Shown: positions 42,085 to 50,290, counted from the stretch's first letter. The stretch: 50,489 bases of DNA from Methylococcaceae bacterium (GCA_021647585.1 JAKIUK010000028.1:1-50489), one strand, 5' to 3'. Numbers and translations: made by a program. Notes: generated from the sequence alone by a model not told the origin.

Positions 42085-42131
42085 CTGCGTAAGCTCCGTC
42101 AAGCATTTAATCTGTTAAAAGTGAACAGAAA

Positions 42132-42160
42132 ATTATATGTTTAAAATGAAGGTTCGTCAA
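42132..42160 (-). promoter_or_regulatory. Probable sigma-70 promoter of rplU-rpmA
   Basis: On the minus strand TTGACG (42155-42160), a 17-base spacer and a perfect TATAAT (42132-42137), 47 bases before the rplU ATG. Confidence 0.78.
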
Positions 42161-42213
42161 CTATTAATTGATCCACCTGTTTAAGATTTGCTTAAAATAA
42201 CATAACAAAGCTA

Positions 42214-42243
42214 TTGACACCACCCTATATTATTCAATAGCAT
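42214..42243 (+). promoter_or_regulatory. Possible promoter of ispB
   Basis: TTGACA (42214-42219) with TAGCAT 18 bases on (42238-42243). The -35 is perfect and the -10 is poor. It lies 40 bases before the ispB ATG. Confidence 0.45.
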
Positions 42244-42282
42244 ACCCTGTTGGTTATTCAGCTAATAGAAAATTTTTAAATA

Positions 42283-43287
42283 ATGGCAGAACAAAATGCA
42301 GTAAATGATTCCGAGTCTATTGATTTTGAAATCATCAAAAACTTAACTACAGAAGAAGCGAAAGCTGTTGATCAATTAATTATCAACGAATTAAGTTCGG
42401 ATGTTTTACTTATCAATCAAATCGGTCATTATATAATTGGTAATGGCGGTAAGCGCTTAAGGCCTATGCTGCTGTTATTGGCGGCTAAGGCTTTGGGAAA
42501 GGTCAATGACAGCCATTTAATTTTGGCAGCTGTTATTGAGTTTATTCATACAGCCACTTTGTTACACGATGATGTCGTTGATGAATCTGATTTAAGAAGA
42601 GGCCAGGAAAGTGCTAATGCTGTATGGGGTAATGCCGCAAGTGTTTTGGTGGGAGACTATTTATATTCCAGCGCTTTTGAAATGATGGTGCGCACTGATA
42701 ATATGCGGGTTATGGAAATTCTTTCCAAAACCACTACGGCTATTGCAGAAGGTGAAGTATTACAATTATTGAATTGTAATAACCCTGATACCACTGAACA
42801 GAAATATCTGGAAGTGATAGAAAGGAAAACCGCTATCTTGTTTAGCGCTGGAACGCGGTTAGGTGCGGTACTTTCAAATGCGGATAAAGCAACAGAGGAA
42901 GCGCTTGCTGTTTATGGGCAGCAACTGGGTATCGCTTTTCAATTAATTGATGATGCCCTGGACTATAAATCTACGGCTGAAGATTTAGGTAAAAATTTAG
43001 GCGATGATTTAGCCGAAGGAAAGCCTACTTTACCTTTGATTTATGCGATTGCAAATGGCACTGAAAGTGAAGCCAGCGTTATTATAGATGCTATTAAGCA
43101 GGGTTCCAGAGATGCATTTAATGCAGTCTATGCCATTGTGTTGTCGACCAAGGCAATTGACTATACTGAAAAATGTGCCGATGAGGCGGCTCAAAAGGCA
43201 ATAGACGCCTTAGGCTGTCTGGATCCATCAGAGTATAAAGATGCCCTGATTTCATTAGCCAGGTTTTCTGTACAACGGAATCATTGA
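42283..43287 (+). CDS. ispB: Octaprenyl diphosphate synthase
   Basis: Makes the all-trans polyprenyl side chain of ubiquinone. The 334 residues have the first Asp-rich motif DDVVD at residues 96-100 (LLHDDVVDESDLRRG) and the second DDALD at 223-227 (FQLIDDALDYKS). GGKRLRP at 55-61 binds the allylic substrate. It is divergent from rplU, the classic gammaproteobacterial layout. No clear Shine-Dalgarno precedes the ATG. Chain length is inferred from family membership only. Confidence 0.94.
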   Translation: MAEQNAVNDSESIDFEIIKNLTTEEAKAVDQLIINELSSDVLLINQIGHYIIGNGGKRLRPMLLLLAAKALGKVNDSHLILAAVIEFIHTATLLHDDVVDESDLRRGQESANAVWGNAASVLVGDYLYSSAFEMMVRTDNMRVMEILSKTTTAIAEGEVLQLLNCNNPDTTEQKYLEVIERKTAILFSAGTRLGAVLSNADKATEEALAVYGQQLGIAFQLIDDALDYKSTAEDLGKNLGDDLAEGKPTLPLIYAIANGTESEASVIIDAIKQGSRDAFNAVYAIVLSTKAIDYTEKCADEAAQKAIDALGCLDPSEYKDALISLARFSVQRNH

Positions 43288-43347
43288 TTTTTTTGTGTTA
43301 GGCGGGTTGCCGAAAAAAAGTTGCCAACCTTACTTGTCTTTTTATTC

Positions 43348-43410
43348 CTGACTAAACGATCTCAATCGTTACGTAGAATAACTATGCGCCTCTTGAGATA
43401 GTTTAATCAG
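43348..43410. repeat. Inverted repeat downstream of ispB
   Basis: Arms CTGACTAAACGATCTCAA (43348-43365) and TTGAGATAGTTTAATCAG (43393-43410) match at 16 of 18 positions around a 27-base centre. There is no T-run, so it is not an obvious terminator. It might be a small mobile palindrome or a protein site. Confidence 0.6.
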
Positions 43411-43495
43411 AAACAAAAATTCTTCGCAATCTTAGTAACTTTATTCCATCAAACCACCGCATTTGGAATTTGACCCCGATAGGTGCGTTTTATCC

Positions 43496-43909
43496 TTACC
43501 TAACTAGACTAATGTTTAACAGGGCATTTAATTCATGAATAGCACTCATTAAAGCAGTATAACGAAGTTCTATTTTTTCTATCAGTTCAGATAAAAAGTC
43601 ACCCATTATATTGTTTTCCATATTGTCTATTGCAGTGAAAAAATGATTTTCTAATTCACTAATGCAATCGTTATCAACTATCTCATCCAATATTTCAATA
43701 GTGTCTGAATCTGCAAGCAAAGCCACTAAGTTGTCATCAGTTGAATTTTTTATTTGTTTTGACAATATCTCAAGTGCTGCTGATATATTAACTGTCATAT
43801 TGCTAATGGCATTTAATAAATTCAGATCAACAGTTAATTCATATAAGGCTTGGTTTGCCCATTTTAAATTAACTATTTGAGATTCAACTTGTTGTTTAAT
43901 GGATGACAT
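43496..43909 (-). CDS. Unknown helical protein coupled to recD
   Basis: A cytoplasmic protein of 137 residues that I do not recognise. It has no signal peptide or membrane helix. Almost all of it is predicted to be alpha-helical with heptad-like Leu/Ile spacing (LYELTVDLNLLNAISNMTVN, ISAALEILSKQIKNSTDDNL, MGDFLSELIEKIELRYTALM), and it is acidic overall. The ATG overlaps the recD stop by one base (TAATG), so it is translationally coupled and likely expressed with recD. A role in recD or DNA repair is inference from position only. Confidence 0.7.
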   Translation of the reverse strand: MSSIKQQVESQIVNLKWANQALYELTVDLNLLNAISNMTVNISAALEILSKQIKNSTDDNLVALLADSDTIEILDEIVDNDCISELENHFFTAIDNMENNIMGDFLSELIEKIELRYTALMSAIHELNALLNISLVR

Positions 43910-45540
43910 TATTTACCTGTTAGCTTTTCTAATAAACCACCAGAACGTACAACTTTTTGCTGTAATGTCTGGCTAAAAATAGAGTAACTGCTTAGTATTT
44001 TTAATCTTTTTTTTGCTCGTGTAATTGCAGTATAAATTAGTTCTTTAGTTAAAACCGGATTGATTTTATCGGCTAAAACACACAAGCATTCATCAAATTC
44101 TGAGCCTTGGCTTTTGTGTATGGTCATGGCAAAAACAGTTTCGTGAGCCGGTACTCGACTAGGTAGAATTTTTTTTATACTGCCATCAGATCGCAGAAAA
44201 AAAACAGCATTTTTATCCTTCTGACTATCGTACAAGCATATACCTATATCACCATTGTATAGCTGCATAGATACATTATTTTGAATGACCATGATCGGGC
44301 GACCTACATACCATTGTCCCGTTATTTGAATTTTATTTTGTCGTGCTAATAGTTCCTCGATTCTCTTATTAATCTCGACTACACCATAAGTACCTAGGCG
44401 ATTAGAGCATAAAACCTGAAATTGACTAAAGCTAGTTAAAATAGTACTAAAATCACCTGAATTATTAATTTCATCTAGATAAGGGGTGTATTGCTTTGTA
44501 GCAAAATCAATTAAATCTTGTTCCAATAAAGCGACTTCAGAGGAGTTTTTTTCAAGTATTTTCCAGGCATCATCAATCAACTGGTGATTCACAGCTTCAG
44601 ACAGTGCTTTAATATCCCCATGAAATCGGTATGATTTTTTTAATTCTACAGTATGTTCGGGTAGAGCAGCTGTTAAATCAGCTAGAACAGCCCCGGATTC
44701 CACAGATGCCAATTGATCTTTATCACCCAGTAAAATGAATCGTGATTCTGGTTTTAAGGCATCTACTAATTTGCTCATTAATGCCAGATCAACCATTGAT
44801 GCTTCATCGATCACAACCAGATCATAGGCTAGAGGATGTGCTGAGTCGTGTTTAAAATAAGGTGAAGGGGGGCGTGACCCCAATAAACGATGAATGGTGG
44901 TTACAGTTTCAGGTATTAGATTTTTTATAGTCTCAGAACAAGGTAATGTATTTTTACTTGAACCAATTGATTCCTGTAGTCGCATAGCGGCTTTACCGGT
45001 GGGTGCAGCTAAAGCAATATGTAAAGGAGCACCCTGTTTTAAAGCTAATTCCTGCAACAAGGCCAAAATTTTCACCACTGTAGTGGTTTTTCCTGTTCCC
45101 GGTCCTCCACTGATCATACAAAAAGCCAGGCTAATTGCCTTTACTGCTGCCTCTTTTTGCCAGTCCGTTTCATCTATCAGTTTAATAAAATAACGACTGA
45201 GCAGTAACTCTAAATCTTTATTTGAGTAGGTCCGGGCAAGCTGTTTTTGTATTGCTAGTGCCAACCGGTTTTCATAACACCAGTATCTATAAAGATATAA
45301 CCTATTCTGTTCTAAGACCAGAGGTGATAAGTCATGTTCAGATGCTAAACCAGATGCCAGGATTTGCTTTTGCGCTGATGCATCAACATAGATACAGCTA
45401 TGGCCTTGAGATTGTTGGTAAGATAATTCCGCACATAAAACTTCAAAGTCAATTTTTTGTTTTTTATCGAATGAGGTACGCTGTGATAAAAAACGAGAGA
45501 AAGCGATATCCAGTCGGCTGTATTGCTGTTCAGCATTCAT
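43909..45540 (-). CDS. recD: RecBCD enzyme subunit RecD (5'-3' helicase)
   Basis: Fast motor subunit of RecBCD. The 543 residues are somewhat shorter than the E. coli protein. The N-terminal region (LDIAFSRFLSQRT, LSPLVLEQNRLYLYRYWCYE) matches true RecD rather than RecD2. The Walker A is GGPGTGKTTT at residues 145-154, then AAPTGKAAMRLQES, TIHRLLGSRP, VIDEASMVDLALMSKL, LLGDKDQLASVESGAVLADL, SYRF and the C-terminal MTIHKSQGSEFDECL and TAITRAKKRL. recB and recC are not adjacent (upstream is a GST gene), which is uncommon because the three usually form one operon. Confidence 0.93.
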   Translation of the reverse strand: MNAEQQYSRLDIAFSRFLSQRTSFDKKQKIDFEVLCAELSYQQSQGHSCIYVDASAQKQILASGLASEHDLSPLVLEQNRLYLYRYWCYENRLALAIQKQLARTYSNKDLELLLSRYFIKLIDETDWQKEAAVKAISLAFCMISGGPGTGKTTTVVKILALLQELALKQGAPLHIALAAPTGKAAMRLQESIGSSKNTLPCSETIKNLIPETVTTIHRLLGSRPPSPYFKHDSAHPLAYDLVVIDEASMVDLALMSKLVDALKPESRFILLGDKDQLASVESGAVLADLTAALPEHTVELKKSYRFHGDIKALSEAVNHQLIDDAWKILEKNSSEVALLEQDLIDFATKQYTPYLDEINNSGDFSTILTSFSQFQVLCSNRLGTYGVVEINKRIEELLARQNKIQITGQWYVGRPIMVIQNNVSMQLYNGDIGICLYDSQKDKNAVFFLRSDGSIKKILPSRVPAHETVFAMTIHKSQGSEFDECLCVLADKINPVLTKELIYTAITRAKKRLKILSSYSIFSQTLQQKVVRSGGLLEKLTGK

Positions 45541-45692
45541 TTTCTTGCTTTTGTAACCTTATCGATCTGTACATTGTTGGTTGAATAGTCTAACTATACG
45601 CCAAAACTGAACAAAACACCTGGTTTAAAACGTGAGCTAGAATAATTTTCGGATAGCCTTCAAATATTAGGTAATTCCCCAGTTTTTAGGTT

Positions 45693-46415
45693 CTATTGTG
45701 TAGCGTCCTCTAATTCAGGAAAGAAATCCGACATCATCCGATCACAATAGGAGGATAAATTATTTTTGCTTAAACCGTAGTCCTTTATAGGTGATTCTAT
45801 TGGTCCACGCACTGTATTAATTAATATTCCAAAAGCACTGGCATCCAGGCTGGTTGGTTTATCGCCCATAAAATAGGGTTTTTTGGCCAGAAATGCAGAA
45901 AGTGTATCTAGATCGATTTTGCCTAAATGGAAGATTTCATCTGAATTGTGTCTTCCGGTTCCCTGACCATAAATTTGTTTTCTGATGATGCGCTTATAAA
46001 CCATTGCTGCAATATCCCGAATAACGGGAGGCATACCACCAAAGATAGCTTGCTTATTAACCTGCCAGTTTGTATTGGTATATTGCCAACGTGTATACAT
46101 ACCAATCCAATATAAATGTTCTTCAAGTAGGCGTTGCATCGCAGTCATGATGGCGCGCTGTTCTGTACTTAAATCGTTATCAAGTGGATCACCATATTTT
46201 TGCTTCAGATATTCAATGATAAACCGAGAATCAGAAATCTTTTGTCCATTATCTTCGATATAAGGAAGCTTTCCTTTAGGTCCTTTTAAGGGCATAGTGT
46301 CTATAACTTTGTAGGATAAATTGGTCATCCTCAGATATGTTTCAACTTTGACATTGAATTGGCCCAGGTTAGGAATACCCCAGGCTGGAGTAAATTGGTA
46401 AAGTGTTATCATCAT
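45693..46415 (-). CDS. Glutathione S-transferase-like protein (Faxc/metaxin type)
   Basis: A protein of 240 residues with an N-terminal thioredoxin-like fold (MITLYQFTPAWGIPNLGQFN, KGPKGKLPYIEDNGQKISDS, then RFIIEYL) and a C-terminal helical domain (YFMGDKPTSLDASAFGILIN). The pattern fits the GST subgroup related to metaxin and failed-axon-connection proteins. The start could be either of two consecutive ATGs. A TetR operator lies 34-53 bases upstream of the gene and is near-identical to the operator in front of the adjacent tetR gene, so this is the likely target of that repressor. Substrate unknown. Confidence 0.88.
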   Translation of the reverse strand: MMITLYQFTPAWGIPNLGQFNVKVETYLRMTNLSYKVIDTMPLKGPKGKLPYIEDNGQKISDSRFIIEYLKQKYGDPLDNDLSTEQRAIMTAMQRLLEEHLYWIGMYTRWQYTNTNWQVNKQAIFGGMPPVIRDIAAMVYKRIIRKQIYGQGTGRHNSDEIFHLGKIDLDTLSAFLAKKPYFMGDKPTSLDASAFGILINTVRGPIESPIKDYGLSKNNLSSYCDRMMSDFFPELEDATQ

Positions 46416-46448
46416 TAATCCCCTCGTAAATAGTGATAAAATCAGGTT

Positions 46449-46468
46449 GTTATGGACCGTTCGGTCTA
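46449..46468. promoter_or_regulatory. TetR-type operator upstream of the GST-like gene
   Basis: GTTATGGACCGTTCGGTCTA holds the near-perfect palindrome TGGACCG TT CGGTCTA. Its reverse complement differs from the site at 47104-47123 at only three of 20 positions. It resembles NemR-type boxes as I recall them. Confidence 0.75.
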
Positions 46469-46483
46469 TTATAGGAAAATTTT

Positions 46484-47059
46484 TTAATCAAGTATTGCTA
46501 CGGAATTTGATGCTATTTCATTTAATTCTTTACGATTTAAATTAGCATTAGCCATGATCTGTAAACCATAGAATGTAGCCGTCAGTTGTCTGGCAATAGT
46601 CTGTATCTTGTGTTTTTCCAATACAGCTTTATTTTTCTGATCGTGAATGAGAATTTGATAAAACATATGTTCGAGCTGTTTTATTCCGCTGGTTACCAGA
46701 GTTGTTATATTTGCATCGGTGTCTGAAAACTCAACAGCACAATTGCCAAACAAACAGCCACCTTTACCATTGATAACACTATCAATGAGTTGTTTGAATA
46801 TATTTGTAATTACAGTTTTGGCAGAAATATTATCGGTAGGATTGATAAACTGATAGACAGCCTCCGTTTCATGAAACCGAGCCAGTGTAATTAAAAATAA
46901 TTCATATTTACTACCAAAAGTCTCATAAAAACTACTTTTACTGATATTCATCGCTCGTATCAAATCGTGTAGCGAACTACCTTTATAACCCTGTTTTCGA
47001 AACACACACAGCGCTTGGTCGATCGCAGTCTGTTTGTCAAATTGTATGGGTCTTGCCAT
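46484..47059 (-). CDS. TetR-family transcriptional repressor
   Basis: A protein of 191 residues. The ATG at 47057-47059 was chosen because it gives MARPIQFDKQTAIDQALCVF, the usual N-terminus, with AGAG upstream. The longer frame to 47122 would start inside the operator. The helix-turn-helix is GSSLHDLIRAMNISKSSFYE followed by TFGSKYELF. The ligand domain contains GGCLFGNCAVEFSD, with two cysteines placed as in electrophile-sensing TetR proteins such as NemR and AcuR. Operators flank it on both sides, so it probably represses itself and the downstream GST-like gene. Confidence 0.92.
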   Translation of the reverse strand: MARPIQFDKQTAIDQALCVFRKQGYKGSSLHDLIRAMNISKSSFYETFGSKYELFLITLARFHETEAVYQFINPTDNISAKTVITNIFKQLIDSVINGKGGCLFGNCAVEFSDTDANITTLVTSGIKQLEHMFYQILIHDQKNKAVLEKHKIQTIARQLTATFYGLQIMANANLNRKELNEIASNSVAILD

Positions 47060-47103
47060 AGTCAAGTCTCTTTTTTGATTGTACGAGCTGACAATAACAT
47101 TTA

Positions 47104-47123
47104 TAGAACGATCGGTCCACAAC
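47104..47123. promoter_or_regulatory. TetR-type operator upstream of the tetR gene
   Basis: TAGAACGATCGGTCCACAAC, 45 bases before the tetR ATG. The core ACGATCGGT is near-palindromic. It matches the site at 46449-46468 (opposite orientation) at 17 of 20 positions. Confidence 0.75.
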
Positions 47124-47144
47124 TATTATAAAATTAAAATTTAC

Positions 47145-47349
47145 ATGACTATTAACCTATCGCAGGTTAACTTCACAAACGGTGTCATTCCGACCAACGG
47201 GAGGAATCTTAAGTCTAAGCACAACTTGAGTAACAAGATTTCTCGGCAATAGCTCCTGCATTGCCCTACCTCCTACATCCGTGCAAGTCGTCCCGCTGGT
47301 CAAAATGACAACCCATTTAAAATTTGACCTGTGCTTTGTTAATAGTCAT
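47145..47349. repeat. MITE-like element, family 2, copy 2 (205 bp)
   Basis: The termini ATGACTATTAAC and GTTAATAGTCAT are a perfect 12-bp inverted repeat. The body is the inverted and shorter counterpart of 21432-21712. It contains the palindromic pair CCGACCAACGGGAGGA near the left and GTCGTCCCGCTGGTC near the right. No ORF. The remaining 47350-47512 before the Uma2 gene shows nothing I can name. Confidence 0.82.
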
Positions 47350-47512
47350 ATAAAATTATCCCTATACTTTTTTATACCCAGTTGAACAGATATGAAATTT
47401 TGAATTGGATTAGTTGAAGATGACTTTATCAAGCAGTGTGATTGTGACTTATTTGTACTCTATGCTTAATTCTGGAGTACTATTTAAAATATAGTTAAAG
47501 TAAGGAAAATCA

Positions 47513-48061
47513 ATGGGTAAACCAAGCATATCAAATCTTCCTCATTATCTTTGGAAAGATTATTTAAGTTGGGAAGGAAGCTGGGAGCTTATAGATGGCA
47601 TTCCATATGCTATGAGCCCTGCACCTTCTTTGAAACATCAAAGTATTAGCCAAAAAATAGCAACTCAACTGGAGTTGGCTCTGGCCAATTGTCAGCAGTG
47701 TCAGGCTTTATTGCCAGTAGATTGGAAGATTGATGAAGATACGGTAGTGCAGCCAGATAATCTGATAGTTTGTGGAAAAATAGAAGGAAACTTTTTAATC
47801 CAGGCCCCTGCATTGATTGTAGAAATTTTATCTATATCAACAGCAAAAAAAGATAAAACAACTAAATTTAAACTATATGAAAGAGAAGGTGTTTTATTTT
47901 ATTTGATTGTTGATCCAGAAAGTAAGGGCGTAAATATATATGATCTTTTGCAAGGGCAGTATGTCAAGCGGTTAGACGTTAGCAATGAAAAAGTTGAGTT
48001 TGATCTGAGAGTAGCGGGGAATTGCAATATTAATCTGGATTTTTCTAAAATTTGGATGTAA
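47513..48061 (+). CDS. Uma2-family (DUF820) putative endonuclease
   Basis: A protein of 182 residues with a PD-(D/E)XK-type fold. The N-terminal YLSWEGSWELIDGIPYAMSP, the HQSIS helix, the acidic VQPDNLIVC (family PD motif) and PALIVEILSISTAKKDKTTK (ExxS....K) followed by KFKLYEREGVLFYLIVDPES match Uma2 proteins. These are abundant in cyanobacteria and patchy elsewhere, and their biological role is unknown. It stands alone between repeats, which suggests horizontal acquisition. A Shine-Dalgarno (TAAGGAAA) precedes the ATG. Confidence 0.9.
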   Translation: MGKPSISNLPHYLWKDYLSWEGSWELIDGIPYAMSPAPSLKHQSISQKIATQLELALANCQQCQALLPVDWKIDEDTVVQPDNLIVCGKIEGNFLIQAPALIVEILSISTAKKDKTTKFKLYEREGVLFYLIVDPESKGVNIYDLLQGQYVKRLDVSNEKVEFDLRVAGNCNINLDFSKIWM

Positions 48062-48138
48062 ATCACAAAAAAGTACTTGTATAAATATGTAACCTTACTA
48101 ATCTTGTATTAGTAGGTAATCTCAGTTGTTTTTTGGTT

Positions 48139-48153
48139 GGCGGCCACGGATGT
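48139..48153. repeat. Solo fragment resembling a family 3 terminus
   Basis: GGCGGCCACGGATGT matches GCGGTCACGGATGT of the element at 48591-48760 with one substitution. It may be a relic or chance. Confidence 0.35.
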
Positions 48154-48192
48154 CTACTTTTAATGTTTTTTAATCATTACAGGAATGCCAAA

Positions 48193-48471
48193 ATGAAACA
48201 ATTATTAATTTTATTAGCACTTTTTTCAATTAATGCATATGCGAAACCCGTTAATGTCAATACTGCGGATGCAAAAACAATATCTGAGTCTTTAAAAGGG
48301 ATTGGTCAGAAAAAAGCAGAAGAACTTGTCAAATATCGTAAACAAAAAGGGCCGTTTAAAACACTGAATGATTTAACCAATGTAAAAGGTATAGGAGAAA
48401 AAACGGTAAAAAATAATGGAGGAGATATTCTTTTTACAAATGCAGGTAGTAAAAAAGCAAAGAAAGATTAA
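48193..48471 (+). CDS. ComEA-like helix-hairpin-helix exported protein
   Basis: A protein of 92 residues. The ATG at 48193, with AGGAATGCC upstream, opens a signal peptide (MKQLLILLALFSINAYAKPV). The mature protein is a ComEA-type double helix-hairpin-helix: VNVNTADAKTISESLKGIGQ, KKAEELVKYRKQKGPFKTLN, DLTNVKGIGEKTVKNN. It binds DNA non-specifically in the periplasm and in competent species helps pull DNA in. No other competence gene is adjacent. Confidence 0.92.
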   Translation: MKQLLILLALFSINAYAKPVNVNTADAKTISESLKGIGQKKAEELVKYRKQKGPFKTLNDLTNVKGIGEKTVKNNGGDILFTNAGSKKAKKD

Positions 48472-48510
48472 GAAGACAAAATAAATTAATGCAATTCGTT
48501 TTTTTATCGA

Positions 48511-48544
48511 TAAGCCCATTTTATTATTTATTATAGTGGGCTTA
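48511..48544 (+). terminator. Hairpin after the comEA-like gene
   Basis: TAAGCCCA and TGGGCTTA form a perfect 8-bp stem around an 18-base A/T loop, 40 bases past the stop. It precedes the stronger terminator at 48561. Confidence 0.45.
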
Positions 48545-48560
48545 TATTTGTTCGTTATTT

Positions 48561-48588
48561 AAAAGCACTGCGTTTGTCAGTGCTTTTT
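48561..48588 (+). terminator. Intrinsic terminator
   Basis: AAAAGCACTG, loop CGTTTGT, CAGTGCTTTTTT. A 10-bp stem with a T-run, 90 bases after the comEA-like stop. Confidence 0.85.
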
Positions 48589-48590
48589 TA

Positions 48591-48760
48591 ATATATACTT
48601 CGCGCGGTCACGGATGTGGAATTTATATCAAGTTGATTTTTGTCAATAGCAAGGCGCTGAAACAAGCGCATAGCAAGCTATGCAACTGTTGCTGCAACGC
48701 AGTCTATCGGCCAAAATCGACCGATAGAAATCCGCAGTCGTGGCCGCGCGAAGTATATAT
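48591..48760. repeat. MITE-like element, family 3 (170 bp)
   Basis: ATATATACTTCGCGCGG at the left and CCGCGCGAAGTATATAT at the right are a perfect 17-bp inverted repeat. Similarity continues for about 12 more bases with mismatches. The interior has local palindromes (GCATAGCAAGCTATGC, CTATCGGCC against CGACCGATAG). It is more GC-rich than its surroundings, with no ORF. It lies immediately after the terminator at 48561-48588. Confidence 0.8.
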
Positions 48761-48869
48761 CCCATGGGTTTTTAGAAACACATTTTATTAACCATAAATT
48801 AAAATTCTCCTGTCTCCCAGCTCAGATTAAGTACAATAGCATCTATTTATTTAATCCTTTTCCTTGAAA

Positions 48870-50024
48870 ATGCCTATGACTAGAGCAAAACATATTGCAG
48901 AGCTTATTGCTCAAGGTGAGAACAGTGCGGTCGAATTTAAATCTGCACAGGTAAGAGCTGAATCAATAGCGAAAGAATTGGTGGCTTTTTCAAATACACA
49001 AGGGGGTGTTCTCTTAATAGGGGTTGAAGATAATGGTGAGGTTTCTGGGATTGATTTTGATGTTGACGCTACTAAAGAATGGGTGGCCAATATTGCCAGA
49101 GAAAATGTGATTCCCCCTATAGTTCCCATAATTGAAAAAAGTATATTCCAGGGAAAAAATATTATAAAGATTGATATTGGGAAAGGTCGAGACAAGCCTT
49201 ATCAGACTAATAAACATCAATTTCTCATTCGAGTCGGTTCTACCAACAGAACAGCAACTCAAGCTGAACTTATGCGGTTATTTCAGCAAAGTGGCGTTTA
49301 CCATTATGATAAGCAGGGCATTGATGCAACATCTATCAAAGACTTAAATCTTACTAAAATTGATGAGTATTTTGATAGGTATCAAGTGGATTTTTCACAT
49401 GAAGATGATCCTGAAAGAATTTTAATTAATACAGATATTTTGGATGATCAAGGGTTAACAACAATAGCGGGACTATTAGTTTTTGGAATAAATCCACAGC
49501 GTTATTTATCTGAAGCCTGCATTTCGTTTGCTCATTTCTCTGGTACTGAAATTTCTGATGAATTAATTGACAAACAAGTTATTAGTGGCACGCTTGATCT
49601 GCAGGTGGATAGTACATTAGCCGTTATAAAAAATAATTTATTACAACCTTCCAGAATAAAAGGAACAAAAAGGTTTAATACGTCCTTTCAATATCCCGAT
49701 AAAGTTTTTCGTGAATTATTAGTCAATGCTTGTGTGCATAGAAATTATGCGATTAATGGCTCAAGGATAAGAATATTTATGTTTGATGACAGGATTGAAT
49801 TTATCAGTCCAGGGCGCCTTCCAAATACAATAACTATAGGAAAATTAAAGTCAGGAGTATCATACGCATCAAATCCTGTGGTGGTAAAATTTATGGAAAA
49901 TCTACGCTATATTGATAAATTAGGTCGAGGATTACCTATGGTTTATCAGACAGCAGTACAAAATAATAAAAAAGTTATATTTGAAGAGGTTGGTGAAGAG
50001 TTTAGGGTAACTCTTGAATTGTAG
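48870..50024 (+). CDS. AlbA_2/Schlafen-type DNA-binding protein with ATPase-like C-terminus
   Basis: A protein of 384 residues. The N-terminal AlbA_2 domain reads GENSAVEFKSAQ, IAKELVAFSNTQGGVLLIGV, then EDNGEVSGI. The C-terminal half has a GHKL-type ATP-binding region: FRELLVNACVHRNYAINGSR (N-box), FDDRIEFISPGRLPNTI and DKLGRGLPMVYQT. The family is often called a putative transcriptional regulator and appears next to defence genes. The start could be TTG 48864, ATG 48870 or ATG 48876. It stands beside decayed accessory DNA, so it may be part of a lost island. Confidence 0.88.
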   Translation: MPMTRAKHIAELIAQGENSAVEFKSAQVRAESIAKELVAFSNTQGGVLLIGVEDNGEVSGIDFDVDATKEWVANIARENVIPPIVPIIEKSIFQGKNIIKIDIGKGRDKPYQTNKHQFLIRVGSTNRTATQAELMRLFQQSGVYHYDKQGIDATSIKDLNLTKIDEYFDRYQVDFSHEDDPERILINTDILDDQGLTTIAGLLVFGINPQRYLSEACISFAHFSGTEISDELIDKQVISGTLDLQVDSTLAVIKNNLLQPSRIKGTKRFNTSFQYPDKVFRELLVNACVHRNYAINGSRIRIFMFDDRIEFISPGRLPNTITIGKLKSGVSYASNPVVVKFMENLRYIDKLGRGLPMVYQTAVQNNKKVIFEEVGEEFRVTLEL

Positions 50025-50134
50025 ATTGATTGAATCTTTTGGAAGGAGATTAGGCAACTAGCATCAAATAACTCGCCTATCTTACGAGTTTTTTATTCGA
50101 TTTCTGCGTTGTGGAATCCATAATGCAGAAATGA

Positions 50135-50290
50135 GGGGGGTTAATTGAATCCGCCGAGCAAATGAGAGAAATCAAAGAAATAAGAAACGAAATTGTACAT
50201 GAATAGATACAGGTAGGATTACAAAACTTATTTTCAGATGTGCTAAAACAAACTCCAGTTGTATTAAAGCTAATGCAATTAGATTTATAA
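50135..50290 (+). pseudogene. Decayed HEPN-like (HI0074 type) C-terminal remnant
   Basis: In one frame 50135-50203 reads GGLIESAEQMREIKEIRNEI then VHE, followed by TAG at 50204-50206. The same frame continues IQVGLQNLFSDVLKQTPVVL to TAA at 50288-50290. The pattern (RELRN.IAHEY...LF.EVL..TP) is that of HEPN nucleotidyltransferase-substrate-binding proteins, with the expected Tyr codon now TAG. No intact N-terminus is visible upstream. Probably the relic of a HEPN-MNT toxin-antitoxin pair. Confidence 0.5.

Noticed and set aside
48901..49262. Minus-strand ORFs at 48911-49195 and 49014-49262
   Set aside because: Both are antisense to the well-supported AlbA/Schlafen-type gene.
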